Shown piece after piece: positions 1-9,435 of a stretch of 64,000 bases of DNA (the stretch's first letter is position 1; every line of letters begins with the position of its first letter). The stretch covers positions 10,321 through 74,320 of the forward strand of contig NZ_QUDO01000017.1 in the NCBI RefSeq assembly GCF_003477525.1, written 5' to 3'. The notes below the pieces were generated by a model that saw only the letters and a program-made list of their open reading frames with translations, made no database searches and was not told where the DNA came from. The position numbers were made by a program, and so were the translations under genes. This DNA is from Ruminococcus sp. AF41-9. GTDB lineage: Bacteria > Bacillota > Clostridia > Lachnospirales > Lachnospiraceae.

Positions 1-2
1 TG

Positions 3-272
3 GGTGAAAATCTGGTGATCACGGTTCAGGATAACGGGGCAGGCATGGATGCAGAAGCTATGAACCGTCTGTTAGAGCAGAATGATATGAAGCGTGTAGA
101 GTCCGGTGTTTCCATTGGAATCCTGAATGTAAATGCACGTCTGAAAAAACTTTTTGGAAAAGAATACGGGCTGCATATTGAGAGCACGGTAGGAGAGGGA
201 ACTACCGTGACGATTAAAGTTCCGGCGGTGCTGGAAGAAGATACCGGATATTCTGACGGCAGTGCAGAATAA
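3..272 (+). CDS. Sensor histidine kinase, C-terminal end (YesM-like), partial
   Basis: The reading frame is already open at the window edge, so only the last 89 residues are seen. They form the end of a HATPase domain: the G1 box DNGAGM, followed by the GILNVNARLKKLFG stretch that is typical of the YesM/LytS-type (HisKA-less) kinases, and a final strand THV-like segment ending in TIKVPAV. The protein would autophosphorylate upstream of this part and pass phosphate to the AraC-type regulator that begins 97 bp downstream. That pairing (YesM kinase with YesN regulator, then a sugar ABC operon) is a standard carbohydrate-sensing arrangement in Firmicutes. The sensor domain and true start lie outside the window. 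Confidence 0.85.
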   Translation, partial: GENLVITVQDNGAGMDAEAMNRLLEQNDMKRVESGVSIGILNVNARLKKLFGKEYGLHIESTVGEGTTVTIKVPAVLEEDTGYSDGSAE

Positions 273-368
273 ATCCGGAGAGAAAGGTATTTTTTGAAAA
301 AGGCTGCCATCAGTGCAGAGAAACGCAAAATGAGAGATTACAGATGATAGAAACAGGAGGATATATCA

Positions 369-2015
369 TTGAAATCCATGAAATACAAAGTCCTTGCGGC
401 GGACGATGAATTCTGGAGCCGCGAAAATATACGAAGCCTGATTCCATGGGAGGAATATTCACTGGAATTTCTGGAGCCTGCCTGTGATGGGGAGGAGGTT
501 CTGGAAAGAATCCCCGAGGAGCATCCGGATATTATTCTGACAGATATCAATATGCCGTTCTTAAGCGGTCTGGAATTATTGCAGAGACTTCAGAAAGAGT
601 ATCCGGATATCGTGACGGTCGCGATCAGCGGATATGATGATTTTGATAAAGTAAAAGGAGTATTTGTATCCGGGGGGCTGGACTATCTGCTGAAACCGGT
701 GGGAAAAGAAGAACTGGTCAAAGTCCTCACCAAAGCACTGGGAGTTCTGGAAGAAAGAGAGAACGCGAAGAAGCAGGATGAAACCAGCCGTATCCAGGAA
801 CATAAACTTTCATCATTTCTGGAGGACAGTGAATACTCCGCACTGCTTTCCGGAAAATTATATGGTCAGTCTGCATCTCAGACTTATGTTTCCAGTACAA
901 ATACATTCTCAGAAGTGACGACTCTGATGGTGAAGTTTTACAATATCACAGAAATCGCGGAGCAATTTGAACATGACAATCTGCTGATGTCCTGGAATAT
1001 CAAGTACAGACTGAGGGAGCTGACCGGTTCTGCGGGAAATCCGATCATTTTTAATAACAGTAACAAAATGAGTGAGTTTCTGATCGTAAAAACAGCAGAT
1101 GCCAGGGAACTCCGGACACTTTCAGAGAACATTCTGAAAGAATTTCCACTGGAAGAATACGGACCGGTTTCCGTTGTTCTTCATGAACAGACCAGTTCGC
1201 TGGACGATATCGGCACGGTTTACAGGGAACTGATCTCAACTCTTGTTACCCGTCCGTTTAACCGCAGCCATTGTATTCTGTCCTGCCCGGAGGAGAAAAA
1301 CAGCGGGCTTCAGAAGAATGAGGATATTCAGATGTCCGGAAAGGCGGCACCTGCCCATATGGAGACGGAGCTTTATCATCTGCTGTCAACCGGACAGAAA
1401 GCAGAGACAGAGAAGCTGATTTTCAAGACCTGTAATTTCAGACATTGCGATGATGGCACCTGGAGCTATCTGGATGTAAAGCAGTATGTTGGAAGAATTA
1501 CGGGAATCATGTACCGTTATGTGCAGGAGAAATGCCCGGAGCTGACCGCACAGGCAGAGGAAGCCATGGACAATATTGATTATTATATGAAATGTCTGAA
1601 TGCACCGTCTCTGTTCGCGTCCCTGAAAATCCTGCTGGACAGCCTATGGGAGAGTGGAGAGGACAGAAGCTCTGACTCTAATTCCAGTTCCATCGTGCAG
1701 CAGGTAGAACAGATTCACAGATATATGGAACGTTCTTACCACGAGAATATTACACTTACCGCTCTGGCAGAGCAGTACCATATGGATGCCAGCTATCTCT
1801 CCAGAATTTTCAGCCAGAAATACGGGGAGACGATCATTGCCTTTCTCACCAGGATCCGTATGGAAAAGGCAGCAGAACTTATGAAAGATCAGGATAAGAA
1901 ACTGGAGACGATTTCGTTTCTGGTGGGTTATGATGACTATAACTATTTTAGCAGAGTATTCCGCAAAAAGATGGGATGCAGCCCAAGAGAATATCGGAAC
2001 AATCTTGCACAGTGA
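369..2015 (+). CDS. AraC-type response regulator (YesN-like)
   Basis: A 548-residue DNA-binding response regulator. Residues 1-125 are a receiver domain with the acidic pair ADDE near residue 11, the phosphoacceptor D59 in LTDINMP and K109 in LLKPVG. The last 105 residues are two AraC-type helix-turn-helix motifs (LTALAEQYHMDASYLSRIF and ISFLVGYDDYNYFSRVF, ending PREY). The middle 300 residues are a poorly conserved linker usual in YesN proteins. The TTG start is chosen because AGGAGG lies 8 bp upstream, whereas the ATG three codons later would be 17 bp away. It most likely activates the sugar transporter operon that starts 227 bp downstream in answer to the preceding kinase; this is inference from order. 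Confidence 0.9.
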   Translation: MKSMKYKVLAADDEFWSRENIRSLIPWEEYSLEFLEPACDGEEVLERIPEEHPDIILTDINMPFLSGLELLQRLQKEYPDIVTVAISGYDDFDKVKGVFVSGGLDYLLKPVGKEELVKVLTKALGVLEERENAKKQDETSRIQEHKLSSFLEDSEYSALLSGKLYGQSASQTYVSSTNTFSEVTTLMVKFYNITEIAEQFEHDNLLMSWNIKYRLRELTGSAGNPIIFNNSNKMSEFLIVKTADARELRTLSENILKEFPLEEYGPVSVVLHEQTSSLDDIGTVYRELISTLVTRPFNRSHCILSCPEEKNSGLQKNEDIQMSGKAAPAHMETELYHLLSTGQKAETEKLIFKTCNFRHCDDGTWSYLDVKQYVGRITGIMYRYVQEKCPELTAQAEEAMDNIDYYMKCLNAPSLFASLKILLDSLWESGEDRSSDSNSSSIVQQVEQIHRYMERSYHENITLTALAEQYHMDASYLSRIFSQKYGETIIAFLTRIRMEKAAELMKDQDKKLETISFLVGYDDYNYFSRVFRKKMGCSPREYRNNLAQ

Positions 2016-2032
2016 TCCAGGAAAGCGACCAT

Positions 2033-2061
2033 ACAAGTTACAGCTATTTTGTATAACTTGT
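2033..2061. promoter_or_regulatory. Inverted repeat upstream of the sugar ABC operon
   Basis: Perfect 8-bp arms, ACAAGTTA at 2033-2040 and TAACTTGT at 2054-2061, separated by 13 bp, lie in the 227-bp gap between the regulator and the binding-protein gene. There is no T-run behind it, so a regulator site is as likely as a weak terminator. A TAATAT-like -10 occurs further down near 2156 with no good -35, which fits an activator-dependent promoter. Confidence 0.4.
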
Positions 2062-2242
2062 TCACATTTTGTCCAACTTTCATATACAAACTGGTCAAAA
2101 ATGTGCAACAAAAATTTCCAAATATGTCCTAACTGCCTAATCCTTAAATATGGTTTAATATAGTCACAGAAGGAACGGAAAGCCCGGAAAAAACTTCCGT
2201 TCAAAAACAAAAAACCAAATTATTCAAGGAGGGTTTTACAAC

Positions 2243-3385
2243 ATGAAAAAAAGAATGAGAAAAGCAGTCGCTATCGCAGCAACAGCAGCAATGGTTGGTT
2301 CTTTACCAATGGGTGCAGTAACAGCACAGGCAGCCGATGACGATATCACAATCGGTGTATCAATCTGGAGCTCCACAGACGTACTTGGAAGCCAGAGTAA
2401 GAAAATCATCGACAAAGCAGCTGATGCTCTTGGCGTTAACGTAATGTATGTTGACCAGGGTCACGTATCTGAGCAGGTTACAGCTTCTGTTGAACAGCTT
2501 TGTGCAGCAGGATGTAACGGTATCGTAATCTGTAACTCAGCAGACTCTGAAATGACATCTGCAATCCAGACCTGCGATGCAAACCAGGTTTACCTTACAC
2601 AGTTCTACCGTATCATCTCCGAAGAGAACAGCCCTGAAGTATATCAGACAGCATGCAACTCCCAGTATTATCTTGGTGCAGTTCATGAAGACGAAGTAAC
2701 AAACGGATATACACTGGTTAACCTGCTTCTTGAAAACGGCGACAGAAACATCGGTCTTGAAGCATGGACAGTTGGTGATGCTACATTCCAGCAGAGATGG
2801 AAAGGTTATCAGCAGGCAGTTGACGAATGGAACGAAGCTAACCCGGATGATCAGGCAACAATGACAGAGCCTGTATACGCTAACACATCTTCTGAAGAAG
2901 GCGCAGCAGCAGCTCTTTCCCTTTACAACTCCAATCCTGATATGGACGCTCTGATCGTTGCAGGTGGCGGCGGTGACCCACTCGTTGGTTCTATCGGTGC
3001 TCTGGCAAACGAAGGACTTACAGGAAAGATCGACGTTGTTTCCACAGACTTCCTTGATGACCTTGGCGAGCAGCTTCAGTCTGGCGGAATGTTTGCTGAA
3101 TCAGGCGGACACTTCTGCGACCCGTTATATGCATTCCTTATCACATATAACGCAATCAAAGGCAACTATGTAAAAGATGAAGGATCCTTCGGATACGAAA
3201 TCCAGTTCCCATATCTGTATGTATCTTCTTCCGAAGACTATGAAAACTACAAGAAATACTTTGTAGATGATGATCCATATACAGACGAAGAACTCGTTGA
3301 ATTAGCAGGATACAGCTTCGACGATCTGAACAAAGCTGCAACATCACTTTCTATCGACGACGTTATTTCCCGTCACAGCAACTAA
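2243..3385 (+). CDS. Sugar ABC transporter substrate-binding protein
   Basis: A 380-residue extracellular binding protein of the ribose/galactose (periplasmic binding protein type 1, Peripla_BP_4) class. A signal peptide is plain: basic MKKRMRKA, a hydrophobic stretch, and a likely type I cleavage site AQA-AD after residue 30. There is no lipobox cysteine, which is unusual for a Gram-positive binding protein. The mature part starts ITIGVSIWSS and has the family pattern of two alpha/beta lobes, including GCNGIVICNS and DALIVAGGGGDP. A strong site, AAGGAGGG, lies 12 bp before ATG. It heads a four-gene transporter operon and is separated from the first permease by two hairpins. The ligand cannot be read from sequence. 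Confidence 0.9.
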   Translation: MKKRMRKAVAIAATAAMVGSLPMGAVTAQAADDDITIGVSIWSSTDVLGSQSKKIIDKAADALGVNVMYVDQGHVSEQVTASVEQLCAAGCNGIVICNSADSEMTSAIQTCDANQVYLTQFYRIISEENSPEVYQTACNSQYYLGAVHEDEVTNGYTLVNLLLENGDRNIGLEAWTVGDATFQQRWKGYQQAVDEWNEANPDDQATMTEPVYANTSSEEGAAAALSLYNSNPDMDALIVAGGGGDPLVGSIGALANEGLTGKIDVVSTDFLDDLGEQLQSGGMFAESGGHFCDPLYAFLITYNAIKGNYVKDEGSFGYEIQFPYLYVSSSEDYENYKKYFVDDDPYTDEELVELAGYSFDDLNKAATSLSIDDVISRHSN

Positions 3386-3400
3386 TATGACGAACTTAAA

Positions 3401-3439
3401 CTCCACTGCCTTTCCTCCAAAAGGCAGTGGAGATTTTAA
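3401..3439 (+). terminator. Hairpin between binding protein and permease (partial terminator or mRNA stabiliser)
   Basis: A perfect 13-bp stem, CTCCACTGCCTTT at 3401-3413 with its complement at 3420-3432 and a 6-nt loop, is followed by the weak tract attttaaaa. Such structures after binding-protein genes allow only part of the transcription to continue, or protect the upstream mRNA, giving more binding protein than permease. Confidence 0.6.
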
Positions 3440-3456
3440 AAAGAGGTTATGATTAG

Positions 3457-3518
3457 CGCCCGCCCGAAGCAAAAGGCCAAACCTGATAAAGTGTCTGACC
3501 TCCTGCTTTTGGCGGGCG
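3457..3518 (+). other. Second GC-rich hairpin just before the permease gene
   Basis: The arms CGCCCGCC (3457-3464) and GGCGGGCG (3511-3518) are perfectly complementary, and the pairing extends inward through AAGCA/TGCTT after a 2x2 internal loop. It ends 24 bp before the permease start. No T-run follows, so it looks like an mRNA processing or stability element and not a terminator. Confidence 0.45.
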
Positions 3519-3542
3519 AAGAAATGGATAAGGAGAATGGTT

Positions 3543-4481
3543 ATGAAGAAACTCAAACAAAGCCAGTATTACGGAATCGGCATTCTGATTCTTATGCTTG
3601 TAGTTTTCTGGGCAGTATTCAAAGTGCTTGCACCAACTACGTTCGGTTCCCCTGCAAAACTGGCTACTTACATGAAATCAGCATTAATTTACGCAGTCGG
3701 CGGATGCGGTCTCTACTTTATCTGCGTAATGGGACCTTTCGATATGAGCGTTGGTGCCAATATCGTACTTTCCTCCATTATCGCCTGCAACGCAAGTGAG
3801 AAATTCGGTTATGCCGGTCTTATTATTGCACCGCTGATCTGTGGCACTATCATCGGTCTGATCAATGGTATCGTTTATATCAAATTACATATTTCTTCCC
3901 TGATCGTTACCTGTGCGCTGTCCCTGATCTATGAGGCATTCAGTGTATATGCAACAAACGGAAAGAACGTAATCCTTTCTACAGATTACAGAGCATTCGG
4001 TGATTATCCGGTCAACCTGATCCTGGCACTGATCGCATATATGCTCTGCGCATTCATCCTGAAATACACCAAGATCGGTACTTATACTTACGCAATCGGA
4101 AGCAACGAAGTTGTAGCGAAGAACATGGGTGTAAATGTTCCAAAATATAAAATCGTAGCATTTACTCTTGCAGGATTCTTCTTCGGACTTCAGGCAATCC
4201 TGACAATCAGCTTTGGTACTTCCATGACATCAGCTTCCAACCTTTCCTCAATGAGCCGTAACTTTACTCCTCTGATGGGAACCTTCTTTGGACTGGCATT
4301 TAAGAAATACGGCCATCCGGTTATCGCTATCGTAATCGGTGAAATGATCATTCAGCTTATGTTCAACGGATTCGTTGCACTCGGTGCTCCTACCACAATC
4401 CAGAACGTGGTAACAGGTGTTGCCCTGCTGGTTATCGTTGCACTGACAACCAAACCGGTTAAAGGTCTTGTAGTAAAATAA
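3543..4481 (+). CDS. Sugar ABC transporter permease 1
   Basis: A membrane protein of about 312 residues of the BPD_transp_2 (RbsC/MglC) family. Hydrophobic segments run along most of its length, beginning YGIGILILMLVVFWAVF. The conserved family region GPFDMSVGANIVLSS near residue 70 and IGLINGIVYIKLHISSLIVT are visible. The ATG at 3543 is preferred because AGGAG lies 7 bp before it; the ATG at 3537 would sit almost on the ribosome site. It forms the membrane channel together with the second permease at 6001 and is driven by the ATPase that starts 11 bp after its stop. Confidence 0.88.
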   Translation: MKKLKQSQYYGIGILILMLVVFWAVFKVLAPTTFGSPAKLATYMKSALIYAVGGCGLYFICVMGPFDMSVGANIVLSSIIACNASEKFGYAGLIIAPLICGTIIGLINGIVYIKLHISSLIVTCALSLIYEAFSVYATNGKNVILSTDYRAFGDYPVNLILALIAYMLCAFILKYTKIGTYTYAIGSNEVVAKNMGVNVPKYKIVAFTLAGFFFGLQAILTISFGTSMTSASNLSSMSRNFTPLMGTFFGLAFKKYGHPVIAIVIGEMIIQLMFNGFVALGAPTTIQNVVTGVALLVIVALTTKPVKGLVVK

Positions 4482-4492
4482 GGAGAACGATT

Positions 4493-5988
4493 ATGGGTGA
4501 AATATTATTAAGAGCAGAAAATATTGATAAACATTTTGGCATCACACACGCCCTGGACAACGTTTCCTTTACCTTTGAAAAAGGTGAGATCCACGCACTG
4601 ATCGGTGAAAACGGTTCCGGTAAATCCACACTGACTTCCTGCCTGACAGGTATCTATCAGAAAGATTCCGGTAAATTCATCCTTGAAGGCAAAGAAATCA
4701 CTGCAACCAACCAGGTTGAAGCCAACCATCAGGGTGTAGCCATCATCGTACAGGAGATCGGAACACTTTCCGGACTGACTGTAGCAGAGAATATTTTCCT
4801 TGGAAACGAGGACCAGTTCACAAAACATGGTATCAAAAATACCGCAGCAATGAACAAGAAAGCCCAGGAATATCTGGACAGCTACGGATTCAACTATATT
4901 GATGCAACAAAAGTAATCGATGATTACAACTTCGAGGATCGTAAATTAGTAGAGATCGTAAAATCCACTTACTTCAATCCGAAGGTACTGGTTGTCGATG
5001 AGACAACAACAGCACTTGGTCAGAAAGGCCGTGAAGAACTTTTCAAAGTTATGCACAGAGTCCGTGACACAGGAACTGCGTAATCTTCATTTCCCATGAC
5101 CTTGAGGAAGTTATTGAGCAGTCTGATAACATTAGTGTTCTTCGAGATGGTGTCAAAATCGGTTCTATTACAAAAGCAGAAGCAACTCCTGACAGACTGA
5201 AAGCCTTAATGGTAGGTCGTGAGATCGGTGACAGCTATTATCGTACAGACTACGGCGAACCAATTTCCAAAGAAGTGGTTCTTTCCGCTAAGAATGTAAC
5301 TGTAAAAGGTCAGATCGAGAACCTGAATCTTGATCTTCACAAAGGTGAGATCCTTGGTATCGGAGGACTTTCCGAGTGCGGTATGCATGAAGTTGGTAAG
5401 GCACTTTTCGGCGCTTCCTATTATCGTCAGGGAACAGTAACTCTGGGCGACGGCACACCGATCAATTCCATTCCGGATGCCATCAAACACAGTATCGCAT
5501 ATGCTTCCAAAGACCGTGACAATGAGTCATTGGTAATCAATGATACCATCGGCGATAACATCTGTCTCCCATCCCTTGAGGATCTGAAGACACATGGATT
5601 CCTTCGTGCAAAGACCATGAATGAATTTGCCAATAAATTTGCAAAACAGATGAGTACAAAAATGACAGGCGTTGACCAGTTTGTATCCGCTCTTTCCGGT
5701 GGTAACAAACAGAAAGTCGTTCTTGCACGCTGGGTTGGTAAAGACTCCGACCTGATCATCCTTGACTCCCCTACCCGTGGTATTGATGTCAAAGTAAAAG
5801 CTGACATCTACGCCATGATGAACGATATGAGAAAAAGAGGAAAATCCATCATTATGATTTCCGAGGAAATCATGGAACTTCTGGGTATGGCAGACCGTAT
5901 CCTGATCATGAAAGACGGCAAGATCAATGGTGAATTCCTTCGCTCTCCGGATCTGAAAGATACAGATCTGATTGACAATATGATTTAA
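4493..5988 (+). pseudogene. Sugar ABC transporter ATPase (RbsA/MglA-type), split by a one-base deletion
   Basis: The two-domain ATPase of the sugar transporter. Frame 1 runs 4493-5083: Walker A GENGSGKST at residues 38-46, a degenerate first signature near FEDRKLVEIVKS, and Walker B VLVVDETTTAL; it stops at TAA 5081. From 5080 the -1 frame continues without a break to 5988, beginning VIFISHDLEEVIEQSDN, exactly the H-loop segment that should follow DTGTA. The second domain has LSGGNKQKVVLARW and ILDSPTRGIDV. Restoring one G (GCGTA to GCGGTA) gives about 499 residues, the family's usual length. No slippery heptamer is present, so programmed frameshifting is unlikely. Either the gene is broken or the base was lost in assembly. 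The neighbours are intact. Confidence 0.85.
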
Positions 5989-6000
5989 GGGGGTAAAAAA

Positions 6001-6960
6001 ATGAGTACAACAAAAAAATCAACTGAGCAAGTACCATTTCTGGAACGTCCCATTGTGCGTACGATTCTTCCTATCGCAGGATTCGTGATCATCTGTGTAT
6101 TGTTTGCAATCCTCACAGACGGCAGACTGTTTCAGCCGAAAAATATATCACTGCTTCTGAGCCAGTCATACATGCTGCTGATCTCATCCATCGGCGTATT
6201 CATGGTCATGACAATGGGCGGCCTGGATTTCTCCCAGGGCTCCATGCTCGGTGTAGCTTCCATCGTAGTTTGCTACCTTTCCCATTACAACATGATTCTG
6301 GCAGCACTCGGCGGTGTGGTAACAGGCGGACTCATCGGTCTGATCAATGGTTACTTCAATGTTAAGAGAAAAATCACAAGCTTCATTGTTACAATCTGTA
6401 CCATGTACCTGTTCCGTGGAGTTTGTGCTTATGCAACAACAAACTCACCGGTTTACGCAGTAAGTGATATTTCCAAATATAACACACTGCCATTTATGCT
6501 TACTTTTACAGTGATCATCTTCGTAGTGGCATATCTTGTATTCACTTACACAGGTCTGGGCTCCAGACTGAAAGCAATCGGTGCAGGTGAAACAGCAGCA
6601 AGATTTGCAGGTATCCGTGTAGAGACTACAAAGATCCTTGTATTCGTAGCAGCAGGATGCATCACAGGACTTGCAGCATTTGTCAATGCCATCAAAGTAG
6701 GTTCCGTTACATCCACAGCCGGAAACCAGCTCGAAACACAGATCATGATCGCCCTCGTACTCGGCGGAATGCCGGTAAACGGCGGTGCCAAGGTTAAATT
6801 CTACAACATCATCCTTGGCGTTATGACCTACAAAGTACTTTCCAGTGGTCTGGTAATGCTGATGATGCCAACCCAGTTACAGCAGTTGATCCTTGGTGTG
6901 ATCTTCCTGATCGAAGTAGCAATCTTCAGCGACAGAAAGACTGGTATGATCGTTAAATAA
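6001..6960 (+). CDS. Sugar ABC transporter permease 2
   Basis: A 319-residue RbsC/MglC-family permease, the partner of the one at 3543. It has a short polar N-terminus followed by many hydrophobic segments, with the family stretch MTMGGLDFSQGSMLGVAS near residue 70 and IGLINGYFNVKRKITSFIVT. The ATG follows GGGGG by 6 bp and lies 12 bp after the ATPase stop, so it is translated from the same mRNA. Having two different permeases and a fused ATPase is a known variant of this transporter class in Clostridia. Confidence 0.88.
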   Translation: MSTTKKSTEQVPFLERPIVRTILPIAGFVIICVLFAILTDGRLFQPKNISLLLSQSYMLLISSIGVFMVMTMGGLDFSQGSMLGVASIVVCYLSHYNMILAALGGVVTGGLIGLINGYFNVKRKITSFIVTICTMYLFRGVCAYATTNSPVYAVSDISKYNTLPFMLTFTVIIFVVAYLVFTYTGLGSRLKAIGAGETAARFAGIRVETTKILVFVAAGCITGLAAFVNAIKVGSVTSTAGNQLETQIMIALVLGGMPVNGGAKVKFYNIILGVMTYKVLSSGLVMLMMPTQLQQLILGVIFLIEVAIFSDRKTGMIVK

Positions 6961-7110
6961 TCGGTTATCAGATAATTGCTTGTCTGATGCTCAACGTTTG
7001 ACGATTAGATAATAGATTTCTAAATAATCATTACAATCGTTACAGACTTATATGGCAAAGAACCTCCGCCATATAGCTGACATATTCTCATTACTATACT
7101 TACATAAAAT

Positions 7111-7153
7111 CCCCGTCTTCCGCAGATTTAGTTCTGCGGGAGGTGGGGATTTT
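7111..7153 (+). terminator. Intrinsic terminator of the sugar transporter operon
   Basis: A 16-bp stem (7111-7126 with 7133-7148, including three G-U pairs) closed by loop TTTAGT and followed by ATTTTG. A second small hairpin, TATATGGC/GCCATATA at 7049-7075, lies just upstream. Confidence 0.7.
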
Positions 7154-7236
7154 GTCGAAAATTTCTCTTTGTCGAAACCATCCTTTTGCGTTATACTAAG
7201 CCCAAAGAGTTCTTCTGATTCAGAAAGGACAGAAGA

Positions 7237-7368
7237 ATGGCGTATCATTCCGAATATCATGGTGTACGTCTGGATGTTTATGCTGATGATGCAGAAAAGA
7301 GACGCTTTAATGTAGAGATGCAGGTTACTTTGTGTAGAAGTTACCTTTTTCCAGAGATTTATCTCTGA
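7237..7368 (+). pseudogene. Remnant of an Rpn-family PD-(D/E)XK nuclease/transposase
   Basis: A short open stretch translates as MAYHSEYHGVRLDVYADD followed by AEKRRFNVEMQ. The pattern GVRLDVYADD...NVEMQ is the core of the Rpn (recombination-promoting nuclease, PD-(D/E)XK transposase-associated) family, with the catalytic D and the E-x-Q pair. Similarity stops at about 7323 and the frame runs on to TGA at 7366. Nothing upstream in this frame resembles the family's N-terminus. It is a fragment left by a larger gene of about 300 codons. Its end overlaps the stop of the OLD-type gene on the other strand. Confidence 0.6.
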
Positions 7369-9220
7369 TATTTTTTCCTGTTCTCAAAATACACAAACCG
7401 GTCAATGGCATCCAGAATATCTTTAAAGGTATCCCGCGGTGCTTCTTCTATATAGGCTTTGAGAATTTCGGTTTCATTTTTTCGGTATCTTCCATAGAAG
7501 ATATCATAAAGATTATGCCCGCGAAGACAGACACGGATTTCTTCTATATGCTGTCTGACATCTTCTGTATCTGAGAGAGAATGTCCGATCATTTCTGTGA
7601 GATGCTGACCGCTTTTTAACCTGTACAGATATTCTTTCCACTTTTCAAGCAGGATTTCATAGAAATCTTCTTCGCTTTTTACCACTCCGATCTTTGTCAT
7701 CACTTTTGGATCAAGGAAGTAATTCTCGAAGGAATAATACTTCAGGATCAGAACATTTTCCCGGGTTACACGCGGCAGTCTGTCCATATCCTCACGGTTA
7801 CGTGCTTCATAATATCTGCACAGGGAGGATGCCAGTTCCTCGGCATCTTTGCCATCTCCATCCCGGATCATAAGGAAATTATCGCGCAAATATGTCTGAT
7901 TGATATATTTGAGGTTTGCATAGGTTTTTATGTTGGTACAACTGTTTGTGGAAATGATAGAGATTCTGGACAGGTTTCCTTCCTGGTCATAAATCTCAGA
8001 ATAATATTTTTCCAGAAGCAGTGGCAGACGGCTTTTGTCCTGTTTTCCTTCCACGATAAAAACAAAGCTGACATTCAGAAGATCACTGGCTGTAAATCCC
8101 AGATCATCCAGGATAGCAGAGAGGTTTGTATGACTGCGGATCACAGAATATCCATCTTCATCTAAGACCATCTGGCGGATCTGTCGGCTGTTGAACTGAA
8201 ACAGCAGGTTCGGGGAGTGCGTTGTAAAAATAACCTGGCTTTTTCTGGAAAGTCTGTACAGAATCTCACTGGATTTTTTCTGCAAGGTAGGATGCAGGAA
8301 AATTTCCGGATCTTCCATAAGGATCATTCCGGGAACTCGTTCTTCGTCTTCCAGATAGGCTTCCAGCAATGAAAGCAGATAAATGCTGCGCATTCCTTTT
8401 CCAAGAGAAGAAATATCTTCCGGTCCGTGGGACTCTTTGGCTTCCAGATAAGCATTTACCTGAAAGATTCTGTCTGTGTTGCAGGTCAGTTCATAACAGA
8501 TGGTTCCGGAGGTGCCGCCATTTTTGTGAAAGTTTTCATTGACTCGTTGGGAAAAGCTGTCGAGGTTTAACTGATATAGTTTATATTCCAGAAGCTTTTC
8601 TGTCTCAAAGGCATTGAGCTGTGACGGCATCTTCTGATTGATCAGCCCGATACAGGAAAAACAATGATTGCATTTCTTGGAACGGTCAAAAAGGCAGCAG
8701 TCCGCGCGCATCTGATTCAACAGGTCATCTTCCATAAATGAAAGCAGACTGTCCTGAATCCCGTTCAGATCACGCTGGCTGTCCAGATAATAAATCTTTG
8801 GAAAACTTCCCGGATAACCGGATTGTTTTTATGATATCCATCCGACATTCGGATCCGCCCGTTGTAATTTACAATATAGGAAAAAGTCAGTACGCCGTTT
8901 TTATAGGAGGGAAGCTTTTTCTGAAATTCCCTCATCCAGATTTCCATTCTTCGATAAGAACTGACTCTGCGGAGCCTGTGAAGAAGTTCCAGGTCTTCCT
9001 GTGTGATTTCAAGGGCAATATCAATCTCTATATTCTGTTTCTTTTCATTAAAATCTGTCTCTGTGATTTCGTATTGCCCGCCCACCGCACAGAGTGCGCT
9101 GAGAACTGCGGTTTTTCCTACATTATTTTTTCCGACCAGTATCAAAGCATTCTCTATATCACAGATTTCCAGATTGCGAATGTAGCGGAAATTTTTGATA
9201 TGAAGTTCCTGAATACGCAT
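7359..9220 (-). pseudogene. OLD-family ATPase/TOPRIM nuclease, split by a one-base deletion
   Basis: Reading on the minus strand from ATG 9220 (GGAGGG 6 bp upstream): MRIQELHIKNFRYIRN and Walker A LILVGKNNVGKTA belong to an SMC/OLD-type ATPase. This frame ends at 8765. The second frame picks up with PKIYYLDSQRDLNG at 8801 and runs to 7359, with ABC-type Walker B MILMEDPEIFLHP, H-loop FTTHSPNLL and a C-terminal TOPRIM domain (IVEGKQDKSRL, MIRDGDGKD). Adding one T to the TTTT run at 8802-8805 restores about 620 residues. OLD nucleases act in phage defence or DNA processing. An unusual cysteine cluster, CC-x8-C-x2-C-x2-C, follows the junction and may bind metal. No GajB-like helicase partner is next to it. 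Confidence 0.75.
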
Positions 9221-9435
9221 ATGAGTCCCTCCTTTTTGTGGAATTACGATGGCTGTTTTTCTCAAAAAATACCAATCAGGTAATGTTTACGGTAAAAAGA
9301 TTTCATGTTATCATAATTTTACAGTAATTGTTCGGTAGAATAATTATATTTTACCACAATAAAAAATATAGTGTGAAACTATATTTGACTGATACAGAAC
9401 GGAAAATGTATGAAAAGCAGCGGCTTTCTGTATAA

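Noticed and set aside
1644..2210. Antisense frame over the end of the AraC-type regulator
   Set aside because: No start signals and no recognisable protein; the sense gene is certain.
3449..3799. Frame overlapping the first permease
   Set aside because: It lies over two hairpins and the permease start, which has the better ribosome site and clear homology.
5070..5095. Programmed -1 frameshift in the sugar ATPase
   Set aside because: No X-XXY-YYZ slippery heptamer or following pseudoknot; a lost base explains it better.
8738..9283. Plus-strand frame over the OLD nuclease gene
   Set aside because: The minus strand shows Walker A and a good ribosome site; the plus frame has no family features.
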